64,000 bases of DNA from NCBI RefSeq assembly GCF_015244565.1, contig NZ_JABCQG010000001.1, forward strand, positions 278,228 through 342,227, written 5' to 3'. Numbering within the stretch: position 1 is the stretch's first letter; every line of letters starts with the position of its first letter. The DNA is from Gluconobacter vitians (GTDB lineage Bacteria; Pseudomonadota; Alphaproteobacteria; Acetobacterales; Acetobacteraceae). A program made the translations under genes and the position numbers. The notes beneath the pieces are model-generated. The model saw only the letters and a program-made list of their open reading frames with translations. It did no database searches and was not told where the DNA came from. Of the stretch, positions 7,835 to 15,541 are shown piece by piece.

Positions 7835-9594
7835 TGTGTGGAATTGCGGGTCTTTCCTGTCTGCCGGGGCATCATCCGGATCAGGACGCGCTGGAGCGCA
7901 TGTCGCAGGCCATTTTCCACCGTGGGCCGGATGGGGAAGGGCGGCTGGACCTGGGCGGTGCGGCGTTGCGTCACCGTCGGCTGTCCATCGTTGATATCGC
8001 GGGTGGTGCGCAGCCCTTCAGGCTTGGCGCGGCGGCTCTGATTGCGAACGGGGAAATCTATAACGATCCGGCCATTCGCAGGCGCTTTCCCAAAACCTGT
8101 TTTCAGACCCATAGCGACTGCGAACCGCCTCTGCATCTGTGGCTGCATGATGGGGCGGGTTACACGCATGAACTGCGGGGCATGTATGCCATTGCGATCG
8201 TCGAGAACGAGCATGGGCGGCATGAGATGGTGCTGTCGCGTGATCCGTTCGGCATCAAGCCGCTCTATATCGCGGCGTATGAGGGCGGCATCGCGTTTGC
8301 GTCCGAGCCGCAGGCGCTGTTGGCGGGGGGCTTTGGCAAGCGCAGCATCCGGGATGGCGCGCGCGATGAGTTGATGCAGCTTCAGTTCACGACGGGGCAG
8401 GACATCATTTTCGACGGCATCCGTCGGCTTCTGCCTGGTGAGACGCTCCGGATCGTGGATGGGCGAATCGTGGAATCGCGCCGGCGGCATGTTCTGCATG
8501 AAGCGCGGGATACGGTTCCGGCCCGTCTGAGCGATGAGCAGGCGCTGGCACGGCTGGATACGGCGCTGCTCGACAGTGTGTCGGCGCATCTGCGGGCGGA
8601 TGTGCCGCTGGGGCTGTTCCTGTCCGGCGGGATCGACAGTTCGGTTATTCTGGCGGCGGCGCATCGTCTGGGGCTGCCGCATCCGCGGACCTGGACGGCG
8701 CGTTTTGACGCAGGGGCTGCGGATGAATCTGCTGATGCTGCGGCCTTGGCGGCGTCTGTCGGAGCCGCGCATCATGTCCTGACGGTGACGGAAGAGATGG
8801 TCTGGCGCGATCTGCCATCCATCGTGATGTGCATGGATGATCCTGCCGCCGATTATGCCGTCATCCCGACATGGTTTCTGGCGCGTGAGGCGCGGAAGGA
8901 TGTCACCGTTATTCTCAGCGGTGAGGGCGGGGACGAGCTTTTTGCGGGCTATGGCCGCTATCGGCGCGTCATGAAGCCCTGGTGGAAGGGCGGTCGTGCG
9001 CCGTATCGGTCCGGGACATTCGGCAAGCGTTTTGCAGAGCACGGGCGGCAGTGGCGGCGCGGGATTGCCATGACGGAACTGGCTCTCGGGGTCTCGGGGC
9101 TGGAAGGCGCTCAGGCGCTGGATATTGCGGAATGGCTGCCCAACGATCTGCTGCTCAAGCTTGACCGGTGCCTGATGGCTCATTCGGTCGAGGGACGTAC
9201 GCCCCTGCTCGATCCGGTGGTGGCCAAGGCGATCTGGCCGTTGCCGGAGCACTTCAAGGTGCGGGATGGTTATGGCAAATGGCTGCTGCGGCGCTGGCTT
9301 CAGGATGCGCTGCCGCAGGCGCGTCCGTTTGCGCCGAAGCAGGGCTTTACCGTGCCGGTCGGCCCGTGGATCGAGAAGCAGGCGCACCGTCTGGGACCAC
9401 TGGTCGCACGTCAGGCCTGCATCCGGGCCATGATGCCGGGACCGGATGTGGAGCGTCTTTTTGCGCGGGCCAGCCAGCGCGGTGTGGCGCGACAGGCCTG
9501 GACACTGCTGTTTTTCGCGCTGTGGCATCGTCATCATATCGAAGGGGTTCCCGTGGACGGGGATACGTTCGAAACTCTCTCGCGCACTTCATGA
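7834..9594 (+). CDS. asnB: Asparagine synthase (glutamine-hydrolysing) family protein
   Basis: 586 residues. The start at 7834 gives MCGIAGLSC, which exposes the catalytic Cys2 of a class II glutamine amidotransferase after Met removal; an upstream ATG at 7801 would bury it. The N-terminal half holds HRGPDGEG and HRRLSIVD. The C-terminal synthetase half has the PP-loop FLSGGIDSSV (about residue 265) and SGEGGDELFAGYGRY. It could make asparagine. Placed directly after GT9 and GT4 genes, it could instead amidate a uronic acid of a surface glycan, as AsnB-type enzymes do in some O-antigen clusters. Sequence alone does not decide. Confidence 0.88.
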   Translation: MCGIAGLSCLPGHHPDQDALERMSQAIFHRGPDGEGRLDLGGAALRHRRLSIVDIAGGAQPFRLGAAALIANGEIYNDPAIRRRFPKTCFQTHSDCEPPLHLWLHDGAGYTHELRGMYAIAIVENEHGRHEMVLSRDPFGIKPLYIAAYEGGIAFASEPQALLAGGFGKRSIRDGARDELMQLQFTTGQDIIFDGIRRLLPGETLRIVDGRIVESRRRHVLHEARDTVPARLSDEQALARLDTALLDSVSAHLRADVPLGLFLSGGIDSSVILAAAHRLGLPHPRTWTARFDAGAADESADAAALAASVGAAHHVLTVTEEMVWRDLPSIVMCMDDPAADYAVIPTWFLAREARKDVTVILSGEGGDELFAGYGRYRRVMKPWWKGGRAPYRSGTFGKRFAEHGRQWRRGIAMTELALGVSGLEGAQALDIAEWLPNDLLLKLDRCLMAHSVEGRTPLLDPVVAKAIWPLPEHFKVRDGYGKWLLRRWLQDALPQARPFAPKQGFTVPVGPWIEKQAHRLGPLVARQACIRAMMPGPDVERLFARASQRGVARQAWTLLFFALWHRHHIEGVPVDGDTFETLSRTS

Positions 9595-9622
9595 GTGTCT
9601 TACTGATTTGCAAGGACGGAAC

Positions 9623-10942
9623 ATGCATTACGATCTGATCATCCGCGGCGGAATCTGCGTTTTTCCATGGGGCGAGGCCGAAGCGGATATCGGCGTGCGC
9701 AACGGGAAGGTGGCGTCGCTGTCTGTCGGATCGGCGGATGAAGCGGACCGGGTGATCGATGCACGCGGTCTGCATGTTCTGCCCGGGCTGATCGACGCGC
9801 ATGTTCATCTGCGTGATCCGGGCAAGCCCGAGGTCGAGACGCTCGAGACCGGCACGCGGGCTGCGGCGCTGGGCGGTATTGCGACGGTTTTCGACATGCC
9901 CAACACGTTCCCGAGTGTGACGGATGTGACGATGATCGACTGGAAGCGTGATCATATCCGCAAGACGGCGCATGTGGATGTCGGCATCTATGTCGGCGCG
10001 ACGCGGGAGAACACGCCGGATCTGGCAATGCTGGAGCAGCAGCCGGGTGTGTGTGCGGTGAAGGTGTTTGCCGGATCGTCCACGGGCAATCTGATGATCG
10101 AGGACGATGCGGGGCTCGAAGCGGTCATGCGTTCCGGGCATCGCCGCGTGGCCTATCATTCGGAGGATGAATATCGCCTTCAGGCCCGCAAGCCGATGTT
10201 CCATGAAGGCCAGCCTTACGAAACGCATAGCGTCTGGCGCGATGTGGAATGTGCGTTCCTCGGCACGCGCCGTATCATGGCGCTGGCGCGCAAGACCAAC
10301 CGTCCCGCGCATATCCTGCATGTCTCGACGGCGGAAGAACTGGATTATCTGGCGGATTACCGCGATATTTCCACTGTCGAGGTTCTGGTGAACCATCTCA
10401 CGCAGGTGGCGCCGGAATGTTACGAAAAGCTCGGTGGTCTGGCCGTCATGAACCCGCCATTGCGGGACCGGTCGCACTGGGAAGCAAGCTGGCAGGCCGT
10501 GCGGGATGGTCGTGTGGACGTGGTTTCGTCCGATCATGCGCCGCATCCGCTTGAGGCCAAGCGGCTTCCCTGGCCGAAATGCCCTGCCGGTCTGACGGGG
10601 ACGCAGACGATCGTGCCGGTCATGCTCGATCATGTGAATGCGGGACGTCTGTCGCTGGCGCGTCTGGTGGATCTGATGGCGGCAGGGCCGGCACGGGTTT
10701 ACGGATTGCAGACCAAGGGGCGCATGGCAGTCGGATTCGATGCAGATTTCACGCTCGTGGACATGAAGGCCGAGCGTGAGATCACCAATGACTGGATCGT
10801 CACGCCGGCGGGCTGGACGCCTTTTGACAGAACGCGCGTGACAGGCTGGCCGATGGCAACGATCGTTCGTGGAACGGTCGTGATGCAGGACAATGAGGTC
10901 TCCGGTGGCCCGACTGGGCAGCCTGCCAAATTTGCGCCTTGA
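9623..10942 (+). CDS. pyrC: Dihydroorotase
   Basis: Interconverts carbamoyl aspartate and dihydroorotate (pyrimidine synthesis). 439 residues. The ATG at 9623 is preceded by AAGGACGGA; longer readings run into asnB. Amidohydrolase-fold features are the metal motif DAHVHLRDPG near residue 58, DMPNTFP, HILHVSTAEEL, NPPLRD, and SDHAPHPLEAKRLPW with the catalytic Asp. It resembles the class I (PyrC/AllB-like) group. No allantoin genes are nearby, and pyrE lies elsewhere in the window, which favours the pyrimidine role. Confidence 0.9.
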   Translation: MHYDLIIRGGICVFPWGEAEADIGVRNGKVASLSVGSADEADRVIDARGLHVLPGLIDAHVHLRDPGKPEVETLETGTRAAALGGIATVFDMPNTFPSVTDVTMIDWKRDHIRKTAHVDVGIYVGATRENTPDLAMLEQQPGVCAVKVFAGSSTGNLMIEDDAGLEAVMRSGHRRVAYHSEDEYRLQARKPMFHEGQPYETHSVWRDVECAFLGTRRIMALARKTNRPAHILHVSTAEELDYLADYRDISTVEVLVNHLTQVAPECYEKLGGLAVMNPPLRDRSHWEASWQAVRDGRVDVVSSDHAPHPLEAKRLPWPKCPAGLTGTQTIVPVMLDHVNAGRLSLARLVDLMAAGPARVYGLQTKGRMAVGFDADFTLVDMKAEREITNDWIVTPAGWTPFDRTRVTGWPMATIVRGTVVMQDNEVSGGPTGQPAKFAP

Positions 10943-10987
10943 TCTGGGCGTAGGGCGCGCAACGCTTCGAACAGGAAAGGGAGCTGT

Positions 10988-11383
10988 ATGAGACGTTGCG
11001 TTGTCGCCATCCGTAAGGCGGCGCTGTTTGGTCTGGTGTTTGCAGGGATCGCCGGGGCCGGGTCGGCCAGTGCAGCCGAGGCGGCATGGACCGCTTCAAA
11101 ATGTGGCGCCGAGCCGCAGGCGCCTGCGGTGAAGGCCGCGACGGTCGCGCAGTATAACGAGAGCGTGGATCGCGTGACGGCTTATGAAAAGGCAGCCCGC
11201 GTTTACAATGCCTGCGTCGCGGCTCAGGCCAACCGGGAAGAAACGGCCATCAGCCAGGAGGCGAGTGCGCGGATTTCCCACGTTCATGCGGGAAGCGCGG
11301 CTGTTCAGTCCCACATTGCGGCATCATTCCAGACGCTGTCTGCCAATCTGGCGGCTGCGGGACGCAAGCTCGGCCATCACTGA
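10988..11383 (+). CDS. Small exported protein of unknown function
   Basis: 131 residues, not recognised. A clear Sec signal peptide covers residues 1-30 (charged start, LFGLVFAGIAGAG core, SASA cleavage). The mature part is alanine- and glutamine-rich with predicted helices and two cysteines (KCGAEP and NACVAAQ) that could form a disulfide in the periplasm. A strong ribosome site (AGGAAAGGGAG) sits just upstream. It ends in a hairpin shared with the convergent lipoprotein gene. Confidence 0.75.
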   Translation: MRRCVVAIRKAALFGLVFAGIAGAGSASAAEAAWTASKCGAEPQAPAVKAATVAQYNESVDRVTAYEKAARVYNACVAAQANREETAISQEASARISHVHAGSAAVQSHIAASFQTLSANLAAAGRKLGHH

Positions 11384-11396
11384 GCGATCGGCGCTT

Positions 11397-11425
11397 ACAG
11401 GCTGTATCCTGAAGGTACGGCCTGT
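11397..11425. terminator. Hairpin between two convergent small genes
   Basis: A 29-base dyad between the stops at 11383 and 11431. The 5' arm ACAGGCTGTATC pairs with GGTACGGCCTGT to give a 12-bp stem (two G-U pairs) around the loop CTGAA. There is no real U-tract on either strand. Position and symmetry fit a two-way transcription end. Confidence 0.5.
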
Positions 11426-11430
11426 GATCT

Positions 11431-11733
11431 TTACTGGCCCATGCGCTCCTGATTCTGGGCTGGGGTCAGGGTTGTCGGGCCACCATAGGTCTGGCGGGCG
11501 ACGTTGGGCATGAGATCGGGCCGCGCCCAGCAGGTCGTGCCCTCGAAACTTGTCGTGCAATATGGCTGGGGTGGGGGTGGCCCGACCGGCCGGGCGCAGA
11601 AACTTTCATCATCGTACAGATAGGCCGTGTTGCAGTCCTTGCCCGTGACGGCGGACGCGATGCGGTCCGGCGCACAGCCTTCAAGCGCGCAGAACACCAG
11701 GGGAAGCAGCAGGAGCGGGACGGGCTTTTTCAT
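11431..11733 (-). CDS. Small lipoprotein of unknown function
   Basis: 100 residues. The N-terminus KKPVPLLLLPLVFCALEGC is a lipoprotein signal with lipobox ALEG|C (Cys20), so it is probably anchored to a membrane facing the periplasm. The mature part has four more cysteines (DCNTAY, FCARP, YCTTS, TCWARP) and a proline run, which suggests two disulfides. Family not recognised. It is convergent with the exported protein on the other strand. Confidence 0.7.
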   Translation of the reverse strand: MKKPVPLLLLPLVFCALEGCAPDRIASAVTGKDCNTAYLYDDESFCARPVGPPPPQPYCTTSFEGTTCWARPDLMPNVARQTYGGPTTLTPAQNQERMGQ

Positions 11734-11921
11734 GGCGTTCAGAATGCTTCCCGAGCCGTTAAGGAAGTCTGAATGTCGGCCGGTTTTTCTGTGGCTGTAC
11801 TGTTTTTCACAGTTCCGGTCCGCTTTGGCGCTTCAATGATCGTGTGAAGCGTTTGCCGCGACGGTTCGGCACCTGTATGGTCAGGCAAAACAGTTTGAAG
11901 ACCGATCCAGCAGGGGACCAG

Positions 11922-12602
11922 GTGGCAGACGATTTCATCACGCAGGTGAACGAAGAAATGCAGGCGCAGCGGTTGCGGGCCATGGCACGGCGCATTGGCG
12001 CCGTGGTGGGTGTCGTGGCCGTGATTGGAGCCATCGGGGGTGGCGTGTGGGGCTGGAACAGCCACGCCCGCCATGCAGCACAGCAGGCGGCATCGGCGCG
12101 GTATTTTACCGCCACGACGGCCTTGACGGACCCCAAGCATGACGCCGCAGCCACCCAGAAGGCCACTGCGACCTTCCAGGATCTGGCGGACCATGGTCCT
12201 GTGGGCGTGCGCTCTTATGCAGCGCTGCGTCTGGCTGATCTGCAGAGCCAGGCCGGTCAGACGGACGCGGCGCTGAAGACGTGGCAGAGTGTGGCAGACG
12301 ATGGGTCTGCCGAACCGGCCCTGCGGGACATGGCGCGCTATATGAGCCTGAATGCCCGGACCGCGAGCGCCGATCCGAAGACGCTGCGTCCGGGATATGA
12401 AGCTCTGGCGCAGAGCGGGGGTGCCTGGGCATCACTGGCTCAGGAAGGGCTTGTTGCGCTGGATCTGCGTTCCGGTGCGACAGCCGATCAGCAGAAGGAA
12501 GCCCGGCGCATCCTGACGCAGATCGTTGGCAGTGAAAACGCGACCGAAGGGGTGCGTGCACGTGCACAGGCCCTGCTCGAGACATTTGGAGACGCCGGTT
12601 GA
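11922..12602 (+). CDS. YfgM-like membrane-anchored TPR protein
   Basis: 226 residues from the GTG at 11922, which is preceded by AGGGGA. An ATG at 11877 and a GTG at 11844 are alternative starts. A short cytoplasmic N-terminus (ADDFITQVNEEMQAQRLRAMAR) is followed by one membrane segment (IGAVVGVVAVIGAIGGGVWGW) and a helical periplasmic domain of degenerate TPR units. Gene order with bamB and der is the same as yfgM-bamB-der in E. coli, where YfgM is an ancillary SecYEG/periplasmic-chaperone partner. Function is inferred from context and layout. Confidence 0.75.
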   Translation: MADDFITQVNEEMQAQRLRAMARRIGAVVGVVAVIGAIGGGVWGWNSHARHAAQQAASARYFTATTALTDPKHDAAATQKATATFQDLADHGPVGVRSYAALRLADLQSQAGQTDAALKTWQSVADDGSAEPALRDMARYMSLNARTASADPKTLRPGYEALAQSGGAWASLAQEGLVALDLRSGATADQQKEARRILTQIVGSENATEGVRARAQALLETFGDAG

Positions 12603-14014
12603 TGCGCCGTCCTGTTCTTTCCCGCTCTTCCCTTTCCATGAACCGCCCCATGGGCCGCCGTGGTCTTCTGCGGACGGCCTGCTCGGGGAGCGCCTTGGCC
12701 GTTCTGGGCGGGTGCAGCCTGTTCGAAGACGACAAGAAGCCGCCTCTGGCCGGGCATCGCGTGAATGTCCTCTCTACGGGCGCAGGGCTGACGGTTGATC
12801 ATGACGATCACACGCCGATCACGCTGGGCCCTGTCCAACCGGTCCGCGAATGGCTGCAGGAAGGCGGACGTCCGTCCCATGTTGCCGTGAATGCGGCGTG
12901 GAATGGTCCGGATCTGGCCTGGAGCCATTCAGTCGGCGCGCAGACTGATCCGTCCAGCTTCCTGTCGATGATTGCCATCATGCCGACCAACCGTGGTGCG
13001 ATCCAGTCGCCACCGGTCATCGGAAACGGTCATATTTTCACGACTGACGCACAGGGTGTGGTGAAGGCCTGGACATGGCCGGAGCGGCGTCATGTCTGGA
13101 CCCGTCAGCCCGCCACGTCCAAAAGCCGCTCGACCAATATCGGTGGTGGCCTCGCCCTCGATGGGGACACGCTCTACATCGTGGATGGTGTGGCACAGGC
13201 CCTGGCCGTTGAGGCCCTGACCGGCAAGGTGAAATGGCGCATCAGCACCGGAACGCCGGGTCGTTCCGCGCCGACGATCGCGGAAGGTCTGATGATCTTC
13301 GGCACGATTGACGAGCGTCTGATCGCGCTGAACGCCAATACGGGCCACCAGGTCTGGACGTATCAGGCCACGGCCTCCGATACGGTTATCTTCGGTCAGT
13401 CTGCACCGGCCTTCGTGGATGGTGTCGTGCTTGCCGGCTTCGGCAGTGGCGATCTGGTGGCCCTGCGTGCGGCCTCGGGCGAGGTGGTCTGGAGTGACAG
13501 TCTCGGCGGCTCCAACGGCATGGGCGCCATGCTCGATTTCTCCTGCATTCGGGGCGCACCGGTCATCATGGATGGGACGGCCTATGCCGTGTCCATGTCC
13601 CGCGTGCTGGTGGCGATCGACATGCGGTCAGGCCGTCGTCTGTGGGAACGTGAGGTCAGCGGGCAGAGTCCTATGGCGATCTGTGGCGACTGGATGTATG
13701 TCCTGTCCACGGATCAGCAGATCGCCTGTCTGGATCGTCTGTCCGGGCATGTGCGCTGGATCACCCAGCTGCGTCGCTTCATTCGTGAGGATGCGGAAAA
13801 GGACGCGATTGCCTGGGTGGGCCCGCTTCTGGTGAACGGCAAGCTGATCTGCTTCTCCACCTTTCCGAAAGAAGGCATGGCTGTCCTGAATGCCGTGACC
13901 GGGAAACTTGAACTGACCCGCAAGACCACCGCCCCGTGTCAGGTTCAGCCGATCGTCTGTGACGGTCATGTGCTGACCCTGTCCCAAGACGCCGTTCTGC
14001 GGGCCTATGGCTGA
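12602..14014 (+). CDS. bamB: Outer membrane assembly lipoprotein BamB-like, beta-propeller
   Basis: 470 residues. The leader contains MGRRGLLRTACSGSALAVLGGC, which combines twin arginines with a lipobox (LGGC), so it is an exported lipoprotein. The rest is a PQQ-like eight-bladed propeller with repeats such as GDTLYIVDGVAQALAVEALTG and VWTYQATASDTVIFGQSAP. It is expected to be part of the BAM machine that folds outer membrane proteins. It is longer than E. coli BamB (about 390). The ATG shares one base with the upstream TPR stop, and the 3' end overlaps der by eight bases. Confidence 0.88.
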   Translation: MRRPVLSRSSLSMNRPMGRRGLLRTACSGSALAVLGGCSLFEDDKKPPLAGHRVNVLSTGAGLTVDHDDHTPITLGPVQPVREWLQEGGRPSHVAVNAAWNGPDLAWSHSVGAQTDPSSFLSMIAIMPTNRGAIQSPPVIGNGHIFTTDAQGVVKAWTWPERRHVWTRQPATSKSRSTNIGGGLALDGDTLYIVDGVAQALAVEALTGKVKWRISTGTPGRSAPTIAEGLMIFGTIDERLIALNANTGHQVWTYQATASDTVIFGQSAPAFVDGVVLAGFGSGDLVALRAASGEVVWSDSLGGSNGMGAMLDFSCIRGAPVIMDGTAYAVSMSRVLVAIDMRSGRRLWEREVSGQSPMAICGDWMYVLSTDQQIACLDRLSGHVRWITQLRRFIREDAEKDAIAWVGPLLVNGKLICFSTFPKEGMAVLNAVTGKLELTRKTTAPCQVQPIVCDGHVLTLSQDAVLRAYG

Positions 14015-15404
14015 ACGAATGACCTCTGAAAACCTGCCCGTTGTTGTTATCGCCGGGCGCCCGAATGTCGGGAAATCCACTCTGTTCAACCGGCTTGTCG
14101 GCCGCCGTCAGGCGATCGTCTCCGACATGCCGGGTGTCACGCGCGATCGCAAGGAGGGCGAGGCCCTTCTGCGCGGCCGCCGTGTCCGGCTGATCGATAC
14201 GGCCGGGCTGGAGGAAGCGGCGCCGGATACGCTGTACGGGCGGATGCGGGCCTCTTCCGAATCCGCTGTTGCCATGGCGGATCTGGTGCTGTTCTGCATC
14301 GACGCACGTTCGGGCATCACGCCTGCGGATGCGCATTTTGCGAGCTGGCTGCGCCGTCAGAACCGGCCGGTTCTGCTGATCGCGAACAAGGCGGAAGGGC
14401 AGGCCGGGACGAATGCGGCTCTTGAAGCCTATTCGCTGGGATTGGGCACGCCTCTGGCACTGTCCGCCGAGCATGGCGAAGGCATTGCCGATCTCATGGG
14501 TGAGATTGCCGAGCGTCTGCCGCCTGCGGAAAAAACCCGCCGTCGTGAGGCCCCGAAAGCTGAAGGTGAAGACGGGGAGGACGAGCGTCCTGCCGGTCCG
14601 CTGCGTCTGGCGATCATTGGTCGTCCGAATGCGGGCAAGTCCACGCTGCTGAACTGTCTGTTGGGCGAAGAGCGGATGATTACGGGGCCTGAAGCGGGCC
14701 TGACGCGCGATTCCATCACCGTCGAACTGCATGACGAGCAGGGCCCCATCCAGCTGGTTGATACGGCCGGGATGCGCAAGCGCGCCCGCGTCGAGCAGCA
14801 TCTGGAGAAAATGTCGGTCTCGGCCTCCATCGAAGCCCTGAAAATGGCGGAAGTGGTCGTGTTGGTGATTGATGCGACGCTTGGCGTGCATGAGCAGGAT
14901 CTCCAGATCGGCCGCCTGATCGAGCGTGAGGGACGGGCCTGCGTCATCGCGCTGAACAAGTGGGATGCTGTCGAGGACCGGAACGCGACCAAGAAGGCGA
15001 TTTTGGACCGTCTGGAAATCTCGCTGGCACAGGTTCGTGGTATTCCGGTCGTGACATTCTCGGCACTGACGGGCGCGGGCGTGCACCGTCTGCTGCCTGC
15101 CGTGCGCAACGTCTATGAGATCTGGAACTCGCGCGTCTCCACGGGCGAACTGAACCGCTGGTTCGAGGATGCTCTTGAGCGTCATCAGCCGCCGCTCGTG
15201 GACGGACGCCGTCTCAAGCTGCGTTACATGACGCAGGTGAAGGCCCGCCCTCCGACATTCCTGCTGTTTGGCACGCGGGCAGAACAGTTACCCGATTCCT
15301 ACAAGCGCTATCTGGTTAACGGACTGCGCGAAACATTCCATATGCCGGGCGTTCCGGTGCGTCTGCAGCTGCGTGGAACGAAAAATCCTTACGCGGAAAA
15401 GTGA
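14007..15404 (+). CDS. der: Ribosome assembly GTPase Der (EngA)
   Basis: 465 residues with two GTPase domains in tandem. Domain 1 has IAGRPNVGKSTLF near residue 13, DTAGLEE, and a degenerate NKAE. Domain 2 has IIGRPNAGKSTLL near 205, DTAGMRKRARV, and NKWDAVE. A C-terminal KH-like domain ends the protein. It is required for 50S subunit maturation. The start at 14007 overlaps bamB; an in-frame ATG at 14019 is possible. An acidic linker (EGEDGEDERPAG) joins the two G domains. Confidence 0.96.
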   Translation: MAERMTSENLPVVVIAGRPNVGKSTLFNRLVGRRQAIVSDMPGVTRDRKEGEALLRGRRVRLIDTAGLEEAAPDTLYGRMRASSESAVAMADLVLFCIDARSGITPADAHFASWLRRQNRPVLLIANKAEGQAGTNAALEAYSLGLGTPLALSAEHGEGIADLMGEIAERLPPAEKTRRREAPKAEGEDGEDERPAGPLRLAIIGRPNAGKSTLLNCLLGEERMITGPEAGLTRDSITVELHDEQGPIQLVDTAGMRKRARVEQHLEKMSVSASIEALKMAEVVVLVIDATLGVHEQDLQIGRLIEREGRACVIALNKWDAVEDRNATKKAILDRLEISLAQVRGIPVVTFSALTGAGVHRLLPAVRNVYEIWNSRVSTGELNRWFEDALERHQPPLVDGRRLKLRYMTQVKARPPTFLLFGTRAEQLPDSYKRYLVNGLRETFHMPGVPVRLQLRGTKNPYAEK

Positions 15405-15450
15405 TTTTCTGTTCGTTTGGATATAGACCACACCCCTGATGGATCATTAA

Positions 15451-15493
15451 TACAGGACCGGCTACTTCCGGTTTCGGAACGTTTGGTCCTGTA
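15451..15493 (+). promoter_or_regulatory. Nested hairpin ahead of sugar porter gene
   Basis: Outer arms TACAGGACC (15451-15459) and GGTCCTGTA (15485-15493) are perfect 9-base inverted repeats. Inside them, TTCCG (15466-15470) and CGGAA (15475-15479) form a second hairpin with loop GTTT. It lies 47 bases after the der stop and 10-50 bases before the candidate porter starts. No T-run follows, so a leader structure or operator is as likely as a terminator. Confidence 0.5.
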
Positions 15494-15541
15494 CCCCTCG
15501 ATATGAAGAGGGACTGTGTTTCGGGTGAGGTGACTACGGGT

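Noticed and set aside
7618..9537. 639-residue open frame on the minus strand opposite asnB
   Set aside because: Antisense shadow of a well-supported gene; Arg/Gln/His-rich with no recognisable motif.
13779..15185. 468-residue minus-strand frame opposite der
   Set aside because: The plus strand carries both GTPase domains of Der with all motifs; the antisense frame has no features.
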